Source: Karstenula rhodostoma CBS 690.94
Taxonomy: Eukaryota; Ascomycota; Dothideomycetes; Pleosporales; Didymosphaeriaceae
Assembly: GCA_010093485.1 (NCBI GenBank)
Contig: MU001503.1
Span: forward strand, 1,323,132-1,387,131
Direction of reading: 5' to 3'
DNA: 64,000 nt
How positions within the stretch are numbered: the stretch's first letter is position 1; the number at the start of each line of letters is the position of its first letter. This document shows positions 1-11,542 of this stretch, piece by piece. The position numbers and the translations under genes are program-made. Below the pieces are notes generated by a model that worked only from the letters and a program-made list of their open reading frames with translations, ran no database searches and was not told the DNA's origin.

Positions 1-1759
1 TGTAACATCAATGCCGGTTGTCTAGAATGAGGCTGGACTGAGCTACCTGAAGTCCTGCGACATGTCAGCGGTATTCCGCGATGGATGCATTGCACAGGTT
101 CGACTGGAAGATACATACTTCACTAAAAGTACAGCTTGTACAGGTTGATTGCGTTGGCAAGTCGTACTCTACAGGCTCCATGTCCGGCCTGAAGGAGTTT
201 CCGCCTCTGATGGTCATTAGCTCAATAATGCAGGCCATACTGGGAGTATGCTTACACGATCTGATGCGTATGCGGCGTCCCAATCTGGCCCGGATTCACC
301 AAAGGGTCCAGTCTCTCAACCGTAAGCTGTGAGCAGGCGAATCGCATCATGTGAGCGACTTGTGCGCGCGACACACCCGCCAAAGCAAATAGCAAAAGTA
401 ATGCTGTATACATCTTGAACGGTATCGACTTTGGAAGCCGTGCAGAAAGACGGTAGAAAAGCAGGGGTCGTCCTTATGACATATAACAGAATCCGGGCGC
501 AAATATCACAGTAATCCAAGCTCGATCTTCTTCTTTTATCGGTGTGGGGCTTGTTTAACTGCCGTAAAAATAAGACGCGACTTCATCTGAGTGTCGGTGT
601 TCGCTTCCAGGGAGTCATGGGTTGGTGCGTGGGGCAATTAATATATAATAGCCACGGTAGAAGAGGGATAATCTATCACGTAGGATCTTCACGAGTGAGG
701 AACATAGATGCGTGAATACATGATAACCGTGATGCAAGGTTATCCGATAATACACGAATGACTTAGCTGGGCTGTGGTAATGATGGGACGGGAGCATTGG
801 TTGACGGTTTACAATGGAAAACAATGAGTTGATGCAAAGACCACGACAGGACATTGTGGTGCAAACGATTCAATGTGCTTGGCGTGGAACACAAGATCGT
901 TCATTCTCTTCACAATGAAATATCACGCCTGTAAACGATAAAAGATTGTTCATTCTTGTACTGTGAAATTAGAGATACCCAAACTCTCATATGGATGATG
1001 TCTCTTAGAACATCAATAAAGTATCAAAACCAAACACCGCACTAACCCCAAGCTCTCTCAAGTCGACTCAAGCAGTCATATGCCTATCGCACCCTAGCGA
1101 GATGTAGCATTCTTCCGTGCAATATCAGAGATGCAAAGCACAAGGAGTAAAACTGGACTCGTTTTTTGCAACTTTAGTCAAAGTTTGCGTTCTCGCATAT
1201 GGTTGAGAGGGTGTTTCGGATGTGCTGCTGTCCCTCTCGGAAGCTGAACCCCCAAGTCCAAGGAGTTAATTACTCGACTTGTTTTTTGCGGATTCAACTA
1301 ACACTTATGGTGTGGTGTATGGTTTCAAAGGCGTCTCGGGTGCGTTGTTCTTTCTCTTGGAATGTTGATCCGCAAAGCATAAGTCGTTGGAAACCAAGCA
1401 AAACGAGAAGCCAAAGGCTTCAATCGATTCGCGATTCCCATGTTGATACTGGACTCGTACTTTTCGGATGGTCAATCCACGGCTGTCGCACTCCATTGAG
1501 ACGTGTCCTTCCTTGAGTGACTAGATCTGCACGGCACGAGGAGTAATACTCAACTCGTTTCTCACGAATCTAGCCAATCTTTGTAGTTTCAGGGAATTCG
1601 AAAGGGCATTCTGGATGCGACGCCAGAATTTCGTACTGGACATTGGAAGAGCCGCACATTGCAGCGGTGAACCTTTTATTACGATGGATAACGGTGTGTG
1701 GTGAACTCGAATGGATGGCCGAGACAAGAATTACGGGTGGTGATTGACGCGTCTGGGCT
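1..1759. other. no supported gene
   Basis: Only short, overlapping open frames of low coding character are visible on either strand, and none carries a recognisable motif or convincing splice structure. The right part (about 1139-1660) holds a degenerate repeat listed separately. The rest is moderately AT-rich intergenic sequence, possibly including 3' flank of the minus-strand gene that ends at 1760. Confidence 0.6.
1139..1660. repeat. degenerate tandem repeat, period about 118 bp
   Basis: A block starting with an AAGGAGT-like word followed by a (G/C)ACTCGTTTTTTGC-like word recurs at about 1139 and 1257, and a more diverged copy lies near 1536. A partial match to the second word occurs near 1450. 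Downstream of each main start, similar segments (GGTGTTTCGGATG, GGCGTCTCGGGTG, GGGCATTCTGGATG) fall at a similar offset. The copies are diverged and no long frame runs through all of them. They look like an old local duplication rather than a coding repeat. Confidence 0.55.
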
Positions 1760-4004
1760 TCATTCGACATCCTCTGGACGGTTGCGGTACGTATCCCAGA
1801 AGAGCCTGTCATTGTTCGAAGACAGAGCGTCGAGAGAGTCAGATTGAGTGAAGCGCTCGTGTAGCGCCTCACGAGAGAGCCAATCGGGAAGCAGCTTCCC
1901 CATTTGACGAGACCAGCGTTTGAAGATGCAGTTGCCCCAAATGACACCTTCCTGGTCGTCGGGGTGTTCGTCTGATTCGGGTATCACGCGGATATGTCCG
2001 CGCAAACCATTGGAAGCCCCTCGATTTCCTTGCCAACCCTCTGTGAGGAAGTTTTCGATCAATTTCGTAGTCTCGGGAGATATTTCGGCATTCTGTTGGC
2101 GCTCCCAATGATTCCAGTACCGCACCAACTGCGAAGGGTAGAGATGACCATATTGTCGAGTCATTCGCTTTCCTTCAGCCATGTTGAGCCGGAACGCATC
2201 AAACAAAAGCAATCGGATGGGATCGCTCGCGTTTGTGTAGTGGAAGACGTATTGTAGATCGCACGGCTGGAAAATTTTGAGCGACGTTTCTTCCTTGACG
2301 ATGTTGCGAAGATGGCCGAGGAGCACATCGCTGACGACAGGGCAGTTCAACGACTGCGAGCAGCAATATGCCTCGAGAATGTCGCCAACTGTATAACTTC
2401 CGATATCCTCGTAGACGGCTTTCGAGAATTCCTTGCCATTTGCCGCGTCTTCTTCGTTCAAGTATACGTACAAACGCTGTGGCTTCTCAGGGAACTCTCC
2501 ACGAAATTCGGGTGCGAAACAACTAGTGAACAAACTGAAGACCTTGGGTGGTACATCCACAAGATATACGGGTTCGACTGGTGATTCACAGACAGCTTCA
2601 AACTTGTCATAGTGGACGAAGCGCAGAGTGAGCGGTTGATGGATGGGGCATCCGAAAGGAGCGCGCTGGCTAGACAGCACCTTCACCCAGCGATGTTTTG
2701 AGTGAGTCCCAATGCAGTAGGGCCCATTCTCGTCTACTCCGTCGCCATTTTCGACATCGCTATCATCGGAGTCGCTGCCACTATCGGCGTCTGAGCTATT
2801 GCAGAAATCCAGCCAAGCTTCGCGACACTTCTCATCGTAGCATAGTCCGGATTGGCAACATTCGAGACAGCGATCATGGATATCAAGATCTGGCGGCTGC
2901 AGAATGAATGTGATGAGGTTGTCTCCCGGTCGCAATTCCTCCTTCACCGGCAATGGGTTTTCCGGATCGGGAATCGTGTCGTCTTCGACATAGGTATCAG
3001 CGTCGGCATCGTCGGCGTCGTTCTTATCCGCCCGATTTTGCTGCAACTCGGCTGCTGTACGCCCCTTGATCCCATAGTCCTTCAATCCAGGCGTAGAACT
3101 TTCGAACCACACACCAGTGGTTTCGAAAACGGCCAAGTTGGCCTTGCCAAACCGCTTGCGGACGCCTTCCAGAGAATTGACAGAGTTGTCACCAGCTGCG
3201 TGGAACATGTTAACTATGGTATCGTACTCGACCTCTCCTCCATTGGCAACCCATGGCTTGCGGTACATATAAGCTTGGATGTGTACATCTGTCAACCCAG
3301 GTGCGCGCGATTTGACATATACCCAATTGACGGGGCACACCATCTGGTTTACGTAGGGAAGGGTAGGAGCATATCGGCCTTTCGTCCACGATAGATCCTT
3401 CGCAGGCGGTTGCACAAAAAATGCTAGTAGTGGTTAGTACCTTTCTGTTGGTCCGTCAAGAGTATTACTTACCTTGTGTAGGAGGATTGGCTGGGATGTA
3501 ACGATCATCGTCGTCTTCCTCTTCCTCGTCGCCTTCGGACCCATAACTGTCCTCCTCTTGTGGCTGAGTTTCCTCCTGGTTCTCGGGCGCGGGGTTTTCT
3601 TCAGTATCTGACTCATAGTCATCCTGATCTACATGCTCTCCAGACACCTGGTCAACATTATCGTTTTGTGCCGAAGGTGTAGAGTCTAAGCCGACGTCTT
3701 TCCTAGCCTGTTTTGCGCTCTTCTGTGTAGCAATCTGCTCAGTTTTGTATCGCTGAATGATCTGATACTCATCGACGCTTTCATCGCACCCTTCGTCCGG
3801 ATCTTGAGATGCAGCTCTGCGCTTCTTGGAATCAATGGGCGTGATTTGTGTGTATGTTGGGTTGTAAGCATCTGTCCTAGCCCGCTTCCCACCACGGCCG
3901 GTAACATGGTGGTCCCCTGGATGGGTTTTAAGGCCCTCGGGTTCAACAGCAGAGGCTTGGCGTTTGCGGTTGCCGGACGGTGCTTGGCTGGCCTGCGAAG
4001 CCAT
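1760..4004 (-). CDS. acidic hypothetical protein, 731 aa, two exons
   Basis: Exon 1 is 3473-4004 and exon 2 is 1760-3423. The 49-bp intron has a GTAAGT donor, a TACTAAC branch site and a TAG acceptor, and the phase-1 join keeps frame. The first 180 residues are low complexity: polar, with basic NLS-like patches (KRAR, KKRR) and a long Glu/Asp run, so nuclear location is plausible. The remainder looks globular, with a second acidic stretch (DADADT, then a Ser/Asp-rich run) and a cysteine cluster around a CLECCQSGLC motif. I recognise no catalytic domain. The C-terminal third is rich in Trp and Arg and may be a separate helical domain. I cannot assign a function. Confidence is high that it is a real gene and low on its role. 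Confidence 0.8.
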
Positions 4005-4989
4005 TGGGTGGATCCTGTAGGTTCTTTGTTCGATGACTAAGCCTTGCAGCTATTCGCAACTCTCGGGCGGTTGACGTCTTGCTGCGTGATGCGGGAAATG
4101 GTGGTTGAGCAAGGCCAAGTGGGTGTCTGGGAGTCCGATATTTCCGTAGGCCTGGTTCACGGATGCAGGGGCCGCGCAGTGTGGCCCTGGGCAAGACAAA
4201 CTGGAAACAGGGTGGTTTGTCCGTTGACTAGAGGATTGAATGGGTATTGGAACTCGTATCTATGTCTAGATGCGGTGTTTATGATGACACGTTAAGGGCG
4301 CGTGTACGTACACGGACCTCTAGTGCAATGGTAAAATGAACAAGGGTATTGTTGATCCCGTGATCTCACCTCTAGAGGTGGGTTTATCATAAGGTCAGGT
4401 GTTGTGCACAAGCGCGGTGGATGTGTGAAAAATTTCGTGCTGGAAAGCGACCTCCTTCGACTTGCGGAACCCACCAGAACTGCACCAAGACGGTGTCGGC
4501 ATTATACTCAAATTCTTGGACAAATTAGTTGCAGAATATTCCCCGTCTCATATTAAGGAACAACCATGATAGAAACTACGTCTGACGAACTCAAAAGTCC
4601 ATAGATGTAAATACAGGCTGGAGCAACCATCAGCGAGAACAAAGAAGTGCCGTGAAGAGAGTTTTTTAGAATTATATAATATTAACAGAGAGCTCTTTGA
4701 TCTCGAGCGTCTCTATCGTGGGCCGTGAGTGTTGATCTCGCGGAATATACGGTAGAGTGTCTGATCAGATCAGCCTGGTATAAACATGGTCGCTATCGAA
4801 AACAATTCATGTTCCAGCCTGTGCTCGCACTTGCGGTGCAGCATTTGCGGAAACATGCTGGCTGCGCCTGTCTGGGCATCTGATGGGATGCAAAGAAAGA
4901 CTTCTCGACCGGGATAGATAAGATTGCAAAGTTGAGGGGATGTACTTGAGATCTTGGGCTCCTCGAATTTGAACTTCCTGGCTCAGGGC
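4005..4989. other. intergenic region with a 12-bp palindrome
   Basis: No convincing gene. A perfect 12-bp palindrome, ACCTCTAGAGGT, sits at 4368-4379, and its left arm is also present at 4316-4323. The segment between them was considered and rejected as a tRNA. The left part is upstream of the minus-strand gene starting at 4004 and should hold its promoter. The right part is the 3' flank of the hydrolase gene ending at 4990. Confidence 0.5.
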
Positions 4990-6993
4990 CTACACATGGT
5001 CGCGAGGAACCTTGAACTCATAGTCTCGTCCGAATACCGCATTGTCTCCTTCCCATGCATCTATCCGCGCGGTCATGATCCAGTCGGTAGCTGTCGCCCT
5101 CATCTTTGTCCAACCCTTGAAGCTGACCTTGATATCGCCGCGTTCGAACTCCCTATCGAAGCCTTGGTACACTTCTGCGGACAACGGATCAGTAGGGTGG
5201 ACACCCATGACCATTGGCGTAGTCCACCCGAAGCGCCATCCAGTTTCATCGATCTCCCACTTCCCATCGTCCCAATCCACTATAAGCTCCGTGCGTCCGG
5301 TATCCCAATCTTGCTTCACGTAGTTCTTGTGGTTGGCAGGACGTAGCTGGGTCTTCTTGAGGGAGCCGTTGATCGCCGGTCGGAACGGCTTGAGCTTGGA
5401 ATCCTGTGAGTCGTCGGTTCGTACTGGCAGGTCGATGGAGCTGGATCCAGTATCGATCGTGAGTGTAGTCACCTCGGGGGATGGCCAGACGATGGGGAAA
5501 TACGTGGAAGACAACGCAAGGCGAAGGCGACTACCCACGCCAAGACGCTGCCCAAAGTGGTTGAGTTTCAGCTTGACGTCGTAGAACTTGCCCGGTTCAA
5601 GCGCTTTAAGGTCTTCATTGTTGTAGCGGTGATTGAGATTGAGCAGACCGTAGGAAACCCTTGTGGCTGCGCCATTTGGCAACACTTCGGAAAGGGTTGC
5701 AGCTAACAAGGCGTCGGGCTTGTCACTTGCGATACGGACATTCAAAACGACAGCACCAAGCAGGTCGAGGGGCTCCTGCAGAGGCTGAGTGTCGAAAACG
5801 AGGCTACCACCCGCTTCCAGGCGCTGATCGGATGGACCTTCGCCCTCGACGCCGAATATCAACCATCGTCCTCCTGCGAAGCCAACCGTTTGCGGAGAGC
5901 ATATTTCGACTTTTTCGGAAGTAGACGGAGTTTCATTGGTCAAGCGCCCGGGTGCGAGGCCCATTCGCCGCGTGAGCGCCTTTTCGTCAGACCACTTGTT
6001 TTCCGCAACCCAGTGTCCAGGGCGGAACTTGTCGTGAGGAGCCGGTGGGGCCGGATCTTGCAAGTAGCATCGAAGCTGGGGCTCATCCATGATATTCGTG
6101 TCGTCGATACCCTTCAGCCACTTGTCCCACCATCGAACTGTTTCTTGCAAGAAGCCAATCTGCGGGCCAGGCTTCGCGAAGTTTGGATATTTGTGACCCC
6201 AAGGACCCACGAGGCCTTTCTTAGGGCATTTGAGGTTCTCTAGCATTCTGAAGACTGTGTTGGTGTATGGGTCTTGCCACCCACTCACTAGGTAAGTCGC
6301 GGCCTCGATGGAGCTATAGTCTTCGCCGATGGAACCGTGCTTCCAGAAGTCATTCCGCCTTTGGTTCTCATGCCACTCCTTCGCGAAGAAGCCTCCAGAT
6401 TCAAGGCGCTGTAGCCAGAGGTCCCGCCATTGGTCTCCTACAATTTCTGGATCGGGAGGACACGAGTTGATAGCGAACATTGAAGCTGCCCAGGTGAAGT
6501 TCTCTGTTAACACGCAGCCGCCCATGAAGTGGATATCGTCATTAAATCGATCGTCTGTGGAACACATCGAAACAACGGCCTTTAGTTCCTTGGGTCTCCT
6601 TGCGGCAACTTGCAACGAATTGAAGCCGCCCCAAGAGATACCGATCATTCCACATGATCCAGTGCACCATTTCTGTGCCGCGATCCATTGCAAGACTTCA
6701 AGCGCGTCATCCTGCTCCTGCTTCAAGTACTCGCCCAAAATCAAGCCTTGAGAATCGCCTGTACCGCGCATATCTACGCGCACGCAGGCATAGCCACGAC
6801 CCGCAACGTACGGCATGTTTGTCGCATCACGCTCAGCTGTCATGTCGCGTTTGCGGTACGGTAAGTACTCCAGAATCGCAGGGACCGGATTGGATTCTGC
6901 GTCCTCTGGCAGCCATATCATGGCTGAAAGAATGGTTCCATCGCTCAAAGTAATGGGCGCATGGTAGATGATGCGAATCGGTAGGAGTTGCAT
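4990..6993 (-). CDS. CocE/NonD family serine hydrolase (X-Pro dipeptidyl-peptidase S15-like), 667 aa
   Basis: An alpha/beta hydrolase of the CocE/NonD group, which cleaves ester or amide bonds of varied small substrates. The family layout is complete. Residues 10-30 hold the start of the fold (LSDGTILSAMIWLPED). The nucleophile is Ser120 in GISWGG, the acid is Asp241 in WQDPYTN, and the base is His267 in GPWGH. The last 250 residues form the PepX_C jelly-roll. There is no signal peptide, so it is probably cytosolic. I chose the Met at 6993 because the family normally begins about 15-20 residues before the SDGT motif. The frame stays open upstream to 7272, but that part lacks family character and contains a plausible GTAAGT...ACAG intron, so a short extra 5' exon is possible. 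It is divergent from the MFS permease at 7788, which suggests a shared promoter and perhaps a shared substrate. Confidence 0.9.
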   Translation of the reverse strand: MQLLPIRIIYHAPITLSDGTILSAMIWLPEDAESNPVPAILEYLPYRKRDMTAERDATNMPYVAGRGYACVRVDMRGTGDSQGLILGEYLKQEQDDALEVLQWIAAQKWCTGSCGMIGISWGGFNSLQVAARRPKELKAVVSMCSTDDRFNDDIHFMGGCVLTENFTWAASMFAINSCPPDPEIVGDQWRDLWLQRLESGGFFAKEWHENQRRNDFWKHGSIGEDYSSIEAATYLVSGWQDPYTNTVFRMLENLKCPKKGLVGPWGHKYPNFAKPGPQIGFLQETVRWWDKWLKGIDDTNIMDEPQLRCYLQDPAPPAPHDKFRPGHWVAENKWSDEKALTRRMGLAPGRLTNETPSTSEKVEICSPQTVGFAGGRWLIFGVEGEGPSDQRLEAGGSLVFDTQPLQEPLDLLGAVVLNVRIASDKPDALLAATLSEVLPNGAATRVSYGLLNLNHRYNNEDLKALEPGKFYDVKLKLNHFGQRLGVGSRLRLALSSTYFPIVWPSPEVTTLTIDTGSSSIDLPVRTDDSQDSKLKPFRPAINGSLKKTQLRPANHKNYVKQDWDTGRTELIVDWDDGKWEIDETGWRFGWTTPMVMGVHPTDPLSAEVYQGFDREFERGDIKVSFKGWTKMRATATDWIMTARIDAWEGDNAVFGRDYEFKVPRDHV

Positions 6994-7787
6994 CGTGATA
7001 CAGTTGCACCTGTTCCCCCGTTCAGCCCAATCTTCGTGTTTAATCCTGGAGAGACTTACGCTAGTTCTGGTCGTCGAGGTAAGTTTCACAAAGCCAAAGC
7101 ACGAAGCGATCTGGAGGAGTTGGTTTTCAACACAGCCTTGGAAACATAGTAGGATTACCGGTCCGAAGTCGCGGCGCGCGACTCGCGCATCTGAACAACG
7201 TGAGGTTACATGCGGGCCTTCACGGCTCAACACCGAATCAAGAGACCCGCGTGGCCATCGGGGCAGATACAAGACACATACTGATTATGTACCAGCCAAG
7301 GTTTGGGCACAGTGGAATGATACAGCCCCATTCCTGCGCCCACCTCCGGATACCGGACTCTGTGCACTAAGCCCCAAGAAGGCAAGGGTGAGTTTTAGAT
7401 CATTTTATTGGGCACGGCTCGCAAATGAGACCCCACCTCTTCCCCGTTCTCGGGAGACCTCCGCACTTACACCCCCATATCGCTACGAGGCTCCGGTATC
7501 TGATATGCCGATGATTCCCGGCATTGTTGCGCGACGGAAAATTACACCATATGCACACTTAAGAAGCCGCTTGAGTGGAAACGCTTGCTCGAAGCAGCTG
7601 GGAAACGCGTGATCTTATCTGTCGAGACCGCGCGATGCAGTCTTGGAAAGCAGCCGATGAATTGCCGCTCTCCCGATCCTTATCTGCAAGCATTAAGAAG
7701 CTCAGCCTTACTTAAAGACGCTCTGCCTGCATGTGTGAACCGTAGCTCTGGAACGTTTTACCATCTGTCTGGTAAAGTGAAGACACG
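6994..7787. promoter_or_regulatory. divergent intergenic region between hydrolase and permease
   Basis: This 794-bp region separates the starts of a minus-strand hydrolase and a plus-strand MFS permease, so it must hold both promoters unless the hydrolase has an extra 5' exon here. The open frame seen on the plus strand (6968-7612) is mostly the antisense of the hydrolase 5' extension. I could not identify specific transcription-factor sites with confidence. Confidence 0.45.
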
Positions 7788-9467
7788 ATGTCGGCCCCCG
7801 ATATCACCACCGACCACAATCGGATATCCAGCGACGAAAAGGACGTCAAGCAAAATCAGGATGTCAACGTTGGCGATGTCGAGTCGGTCATCGAGAAGGG
7901 TACTGCGCCAGCTTTCTACAGCAAGGTTTCGGTATACCTGATGATGCTGTTCTCTGGTCTTGCCTTGGGTTCCGATGGCTACAACGCTGCTGTCATGAGC
8001 AATCTTAACCTTCTCTTGACGGTCATCTATCCCGAAGCTCTGTCATCAGACATGAAGGCACGATTGTCGAACGCCTTCTTGATCGGTATGATAGTGGGCA
8101 TGGTCGGATTCGGTGTCGTTGTAGACCAACTGGGTCGCAAGACGGGAGCGGTGCTTACAACACTGATCCTGCTCCTTGGTATTGCCTTGAGCACTGGCGC
8201 AAGTGGAAAATCGCCACTCGGGCTCTTTTGGATGCTTGTCGTTGCTCGTGGGATCGCCGGTGTTGGCGCTGGAGGAGAGTACCCCGTGGCTGGTATGTTT
8301 TCACGACCCTCAACCTATTACACGCCTGCTAACCTGACTAGGCGCTGGTGCTCTGGAGGCTTCCGATGAATCAGGTCACTTCAGGAAACGACGAGGCTTC
8401 CTTTTCGCGATGATTGGCGATCTCGCAGCTGGCCTGGGATACTGCTTCGGAGCCCTGGTGCCACTGTTACTATTGCTCTGCGTCAATCAAAAAGTCGACA
8501 AATATCACATCGTCTGGCGGACGTCTCTTGCGCTCGGTGCCATTCCTCCTCTCTCCATCTTCTACTTCCGCATGCGCATGAAGGTCTCAACCGCCTATCG
8601 CAAATCAGCGCTTCGCAAACAAAGGACACCTTATGTATTAATCGCAAAGAAGTATTATCGACGACTCTTTGGCGCAGCTCTGGGTTGGTTCCTGTATAAC
8701 TGGATTTCCATTCCATTTGGCATATTCGGTTCGACTATCGTGTCGCGCATGAATCCTCAAAATTCGCTGCTTCAAAACCTAGGCTGGGGCGTGGTTATCA
8801 ACGCGTTCTACTTGCCTGGACCATTCATCGGCGGTTACCTATCGGATAAGATTGGCCGTAGGAAGACTCAATGTGTGGGCTACACTCTCCAGGCAATTTT
8901 GGGCTTCATTCTCGGTGGTGCTGGTCAGCAGATTCAGACGGTGTTCCCGCTTTTCATCGTCCTCTACGGTGTCTTCCTCACCCTAGGTGAAGTCGGTCCT
9001 GGAAGGTAAGTGTATATCAGACGAGTTAACTGATAATCGCCGCTAACCTTCCGTAGCACTGTTGTCATCACGGCTACCGAACCTTTCCCTACGTCTGTGC
9101 GTGGTCACACTATGGGCTTTATCTCAGCCTGCTCCAAGGCTGGAGCTGCCATCGGTACCGAGGTAAGACGCTTCGCTTCCACCTTCGCATAGAAGCTTAC
9201 ATCGAGCAGGTCTTCACTGCTATCATGGCCTCGTATACCGACCCAAACAAGTCGAACCAGGTCGCATTCTTGGTCGGATCGGCGTTCGCTGTTCTAGGTG
9301 CCCTGAATGCTTGGTTCGTCATTCAAGACGGGTCGAAAGTTCTTGACAACGAGGACGAGATATGGAAAGACTACCTAGTCGCTAACGGATGGGATGCTAG
9401 CTGGGGTGACCATGAGACAGAGGATCCTAAGCTCACCCGGGACCAAGCACTCTTGCCGACTTCTTAG
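7788..9467 (+). CDS. MFS transporter, glycerophosphoinositol permease (Git1)/phosphate:H+ symporter-like, 510 aa
   Basis: Four exons: 7788-8292, 8342-9005, 9057-9162 and 9210-9467. All introns are about 47-51 bp, GT-AG, and the phases agree. The protein has about 12 hydrophobic segments after a 45-residue polar N-terminus. MFS signatures are present: DQLGRKTG in the loop between helices 2 and 3, GVGAGGEYPVAG in helix 4 (typical of the Pho84/Git1 group) and SDKIGRRKTQ in the second half. Close family members import glycerophosphodiesters or phosphate with protons at the plasma membrane. The exact substrate here is inference. It is divergently paired with the CocE/NonD hydrolase, consistent with uptake followed by hydrolysis. 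No lesions were seen. Confidence 0.9.
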
Positions 9468-9809
9468 ATGGATATGGCATCAAGAAAGACCCAGTGGATG
9501 TAAGCCATGGATGTGGGGGGTACCAATACGCCTGACAGGACGAACCAGAGCGACAAGCCAATGCAACAACGTCCACCAACCCAAAGCGACAGCATCGCCG
9601 AAAGGCATGCATGCACCCAAAAGCGACAGAACTTGTGTTGCGAAAGCACCATAATGACAGTAGCCGATCGGCAATGCGAATCTATCTCAATCAGCCATGC
9701 GCCATAGCGACGAACTGATACACATGATCCAAAAATTTCAAACACTTTATTCCAATTTTGAATGTCGCATGATGAATTGGGTATCTAAAAGAAAATCTGA
9801 CTGTACAGT
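9468..9809. other. short convergent 3' region
   Basis: This region of about 340 bp lies between the convergent permease and P450 genes. No gene is supported. It presumably holds both 3' UTRs and polyadenylation signals. Confidence 0.6.
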
Positions 9810-11542
9810 CTAAGTCTCAAAATCTCTTCTCTCCAACATAGGAAATCTTGTCCGCCGTGTTATTCTAACGTTGAAATCATGCACGACCATAATGGCCAGC
9901 GACTCAACGTGTAGAGGTCTCTTGTTATCAACAATCGCAAAATCAAACCTCCGCATCAGCTCCACAAACAGCTTTCGCACTTCCATGTACGCGATATGCG
10001 TCCCCATGCACTGGAATTTGCCGGCACCGAAGACCAGCGCAAGCGTCGACTTCATACGGCTGAGCCTGTAACCATCTTCCTCTTCAGCGGCCTCCAACCA
10101 CCGCTCAGGGCGGAAACAGTTCGCATCGGGGCCGAATACTGCTTGCGACCTTAACACGCCGGGGACGTTGGCGCCGATCTGAGTGCCGCCGGGCACTGCA
10201 TATCCACATACAGTGTCGACACCCTCCGGTGATAGCTTCGACGGCGACACCGAGGGCGGGTGCATGCGCATTGCCTCACGCATCACGGCGTCCAGGTGAG
10301 ACAACGAGCGACTCTCAGAATCCGTCGCTGTGGGGTAACTCAGCGCGCCTGAAGCTGTGGCAGCATCGATCTCCTGCTGGAGCGCCATGTACGCGGGCGG
10401 GCAGGTCAACAGGCAGAGCATGACCATGCGCGACCAGTTGGACGTCGTGTCCGAGCCAGCGATGATGTGGATGTACACTTGTTGCATCAGCTCGTCTCGC
10501 GTCATCCCGCTTCGGATGAACTCCTGCATCATGTCGCTCTTGGGCTTGGCGTCTGGCGCTGTCCTACGATCGACGAGCTTCTTTGCAAAGCCGAAGAGGA
10601 TGCCGAACCCGACTTTGTCGCCCTCCTTGGGTACTAGACATCTGAATGGCCACATTGTGCGCAGGCCAGAGAGCCACGGTACAAGACCTGCTACAGTGAC
10701 CATGCGCAGGGAGAGGTCGTTGATTTGTGTCATGCGGTTGATATCCTCGTCTTTTTGGAGGAATCCGAAGGGCTCACCAAAGGCAAATGCGCCGAGGCAG
10801 TCAAGAGCGTAGAAGTGCATTTTCTCGCCGAAGTTCATGAATCTTGCAGAGGTCTCGTTCCGGCGACCTTCTGCGGTTGGATTGGTGGATGTCCGGTTTG
10901 TCGCGTATTTTCTGTCGATGAGATCGATCAGTTTGGAGATTTGTCGATCAATGACAGGTTGGACGTCGATGGAGTACTATTCTTCAGTCAGAGTCTAGCA
11001 CCTTCAGGAGCATAAATCCAGGCGTTGCAACTTACGGCAGTACCCATTTTGGCCCTCAACGCCTTGTGTTTGGCAAGGTCGCGCTGCGAGGCAACGTGAG
11101 GATCACCCTCCGTCACACGTCCAGCGTCGTATGCGGGTCCTTTGGTGTATTTCGTTCGAATGCCCGATATTCTCCTGAGCTCATCCGGATCTGAGCAGAG
11201 CAGAAGGTTGGGGCCAATGCGAACGAGGTCGCCGTACTTGTTCCCTGCATCGACCATGGACGGGAACAAGTTCCCAACCCACGCATGTCTCAGCAACCAC
11301 AAGATCGTGAAATGTGCAGCGGGTGGTCCCGGGATGTGAGATAGTTTTTTCCACGATTGGTATTCCCAAATTGTGAGCAAAATGAAAGACAAGGTAAGAA
11401 AAGAGAGAATTCCGAACGTGGATAACCGCCAGACATCATCTGTGGTAAAAGAAGTGATGAAGGAATATGCTGCTGCCGCATTGGCAAGCGTGAGAGAGGT
11501 AAGAGATTGGTCAACCATGATGTCCGTAGTATGCTGTGACAA
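9810..11542 (-). CDS. cytochrome P450 monooxygenase, 557 aa
   Basis: Exon 1 is 11036-11542 and exon 2 is 9810-10976. The 59-bp intron (GTAAGT...ATAG) joins in phase 0. The N-terminus has a long hydrophobic anchor (FGILSFLTLSFILLTIW) followed by the hinge HIPGPPAAH, so it should sit on the ER membrane. Core motifs are intact: I-helix AGSDTTSN with the oxygen-activating Asp-Thr, K-helix EAMR (ExxR), FRPERW, and the heme loop FGAGKFQCMG with the ligand Cys. The overall look is that of ascomycete pisatin-demethylase-type P450s, but I would not name a CYP family or substrate. A second in-frame Met nine codons in could also be the start. It lies between a permease and a rhodopsin-like protein, with an SDR downstream; no synthase gene is nearby. 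Confidence 0.9.

Noticed and set aside
1199..1516. 105-codon plus-strand frame
   Set aside because: Lies within the degenerate repeat; composition and codon use are not protein-like.
4310..4385. Possible tRNA: D-loop-like TAGTGCAATGGTA and pairing ends ACCTCTA/TAGAGGT
   Set aside because: No T-loop (GTTCRANNC) and no sensible T-arm; the pairing reflects a local palindrome.
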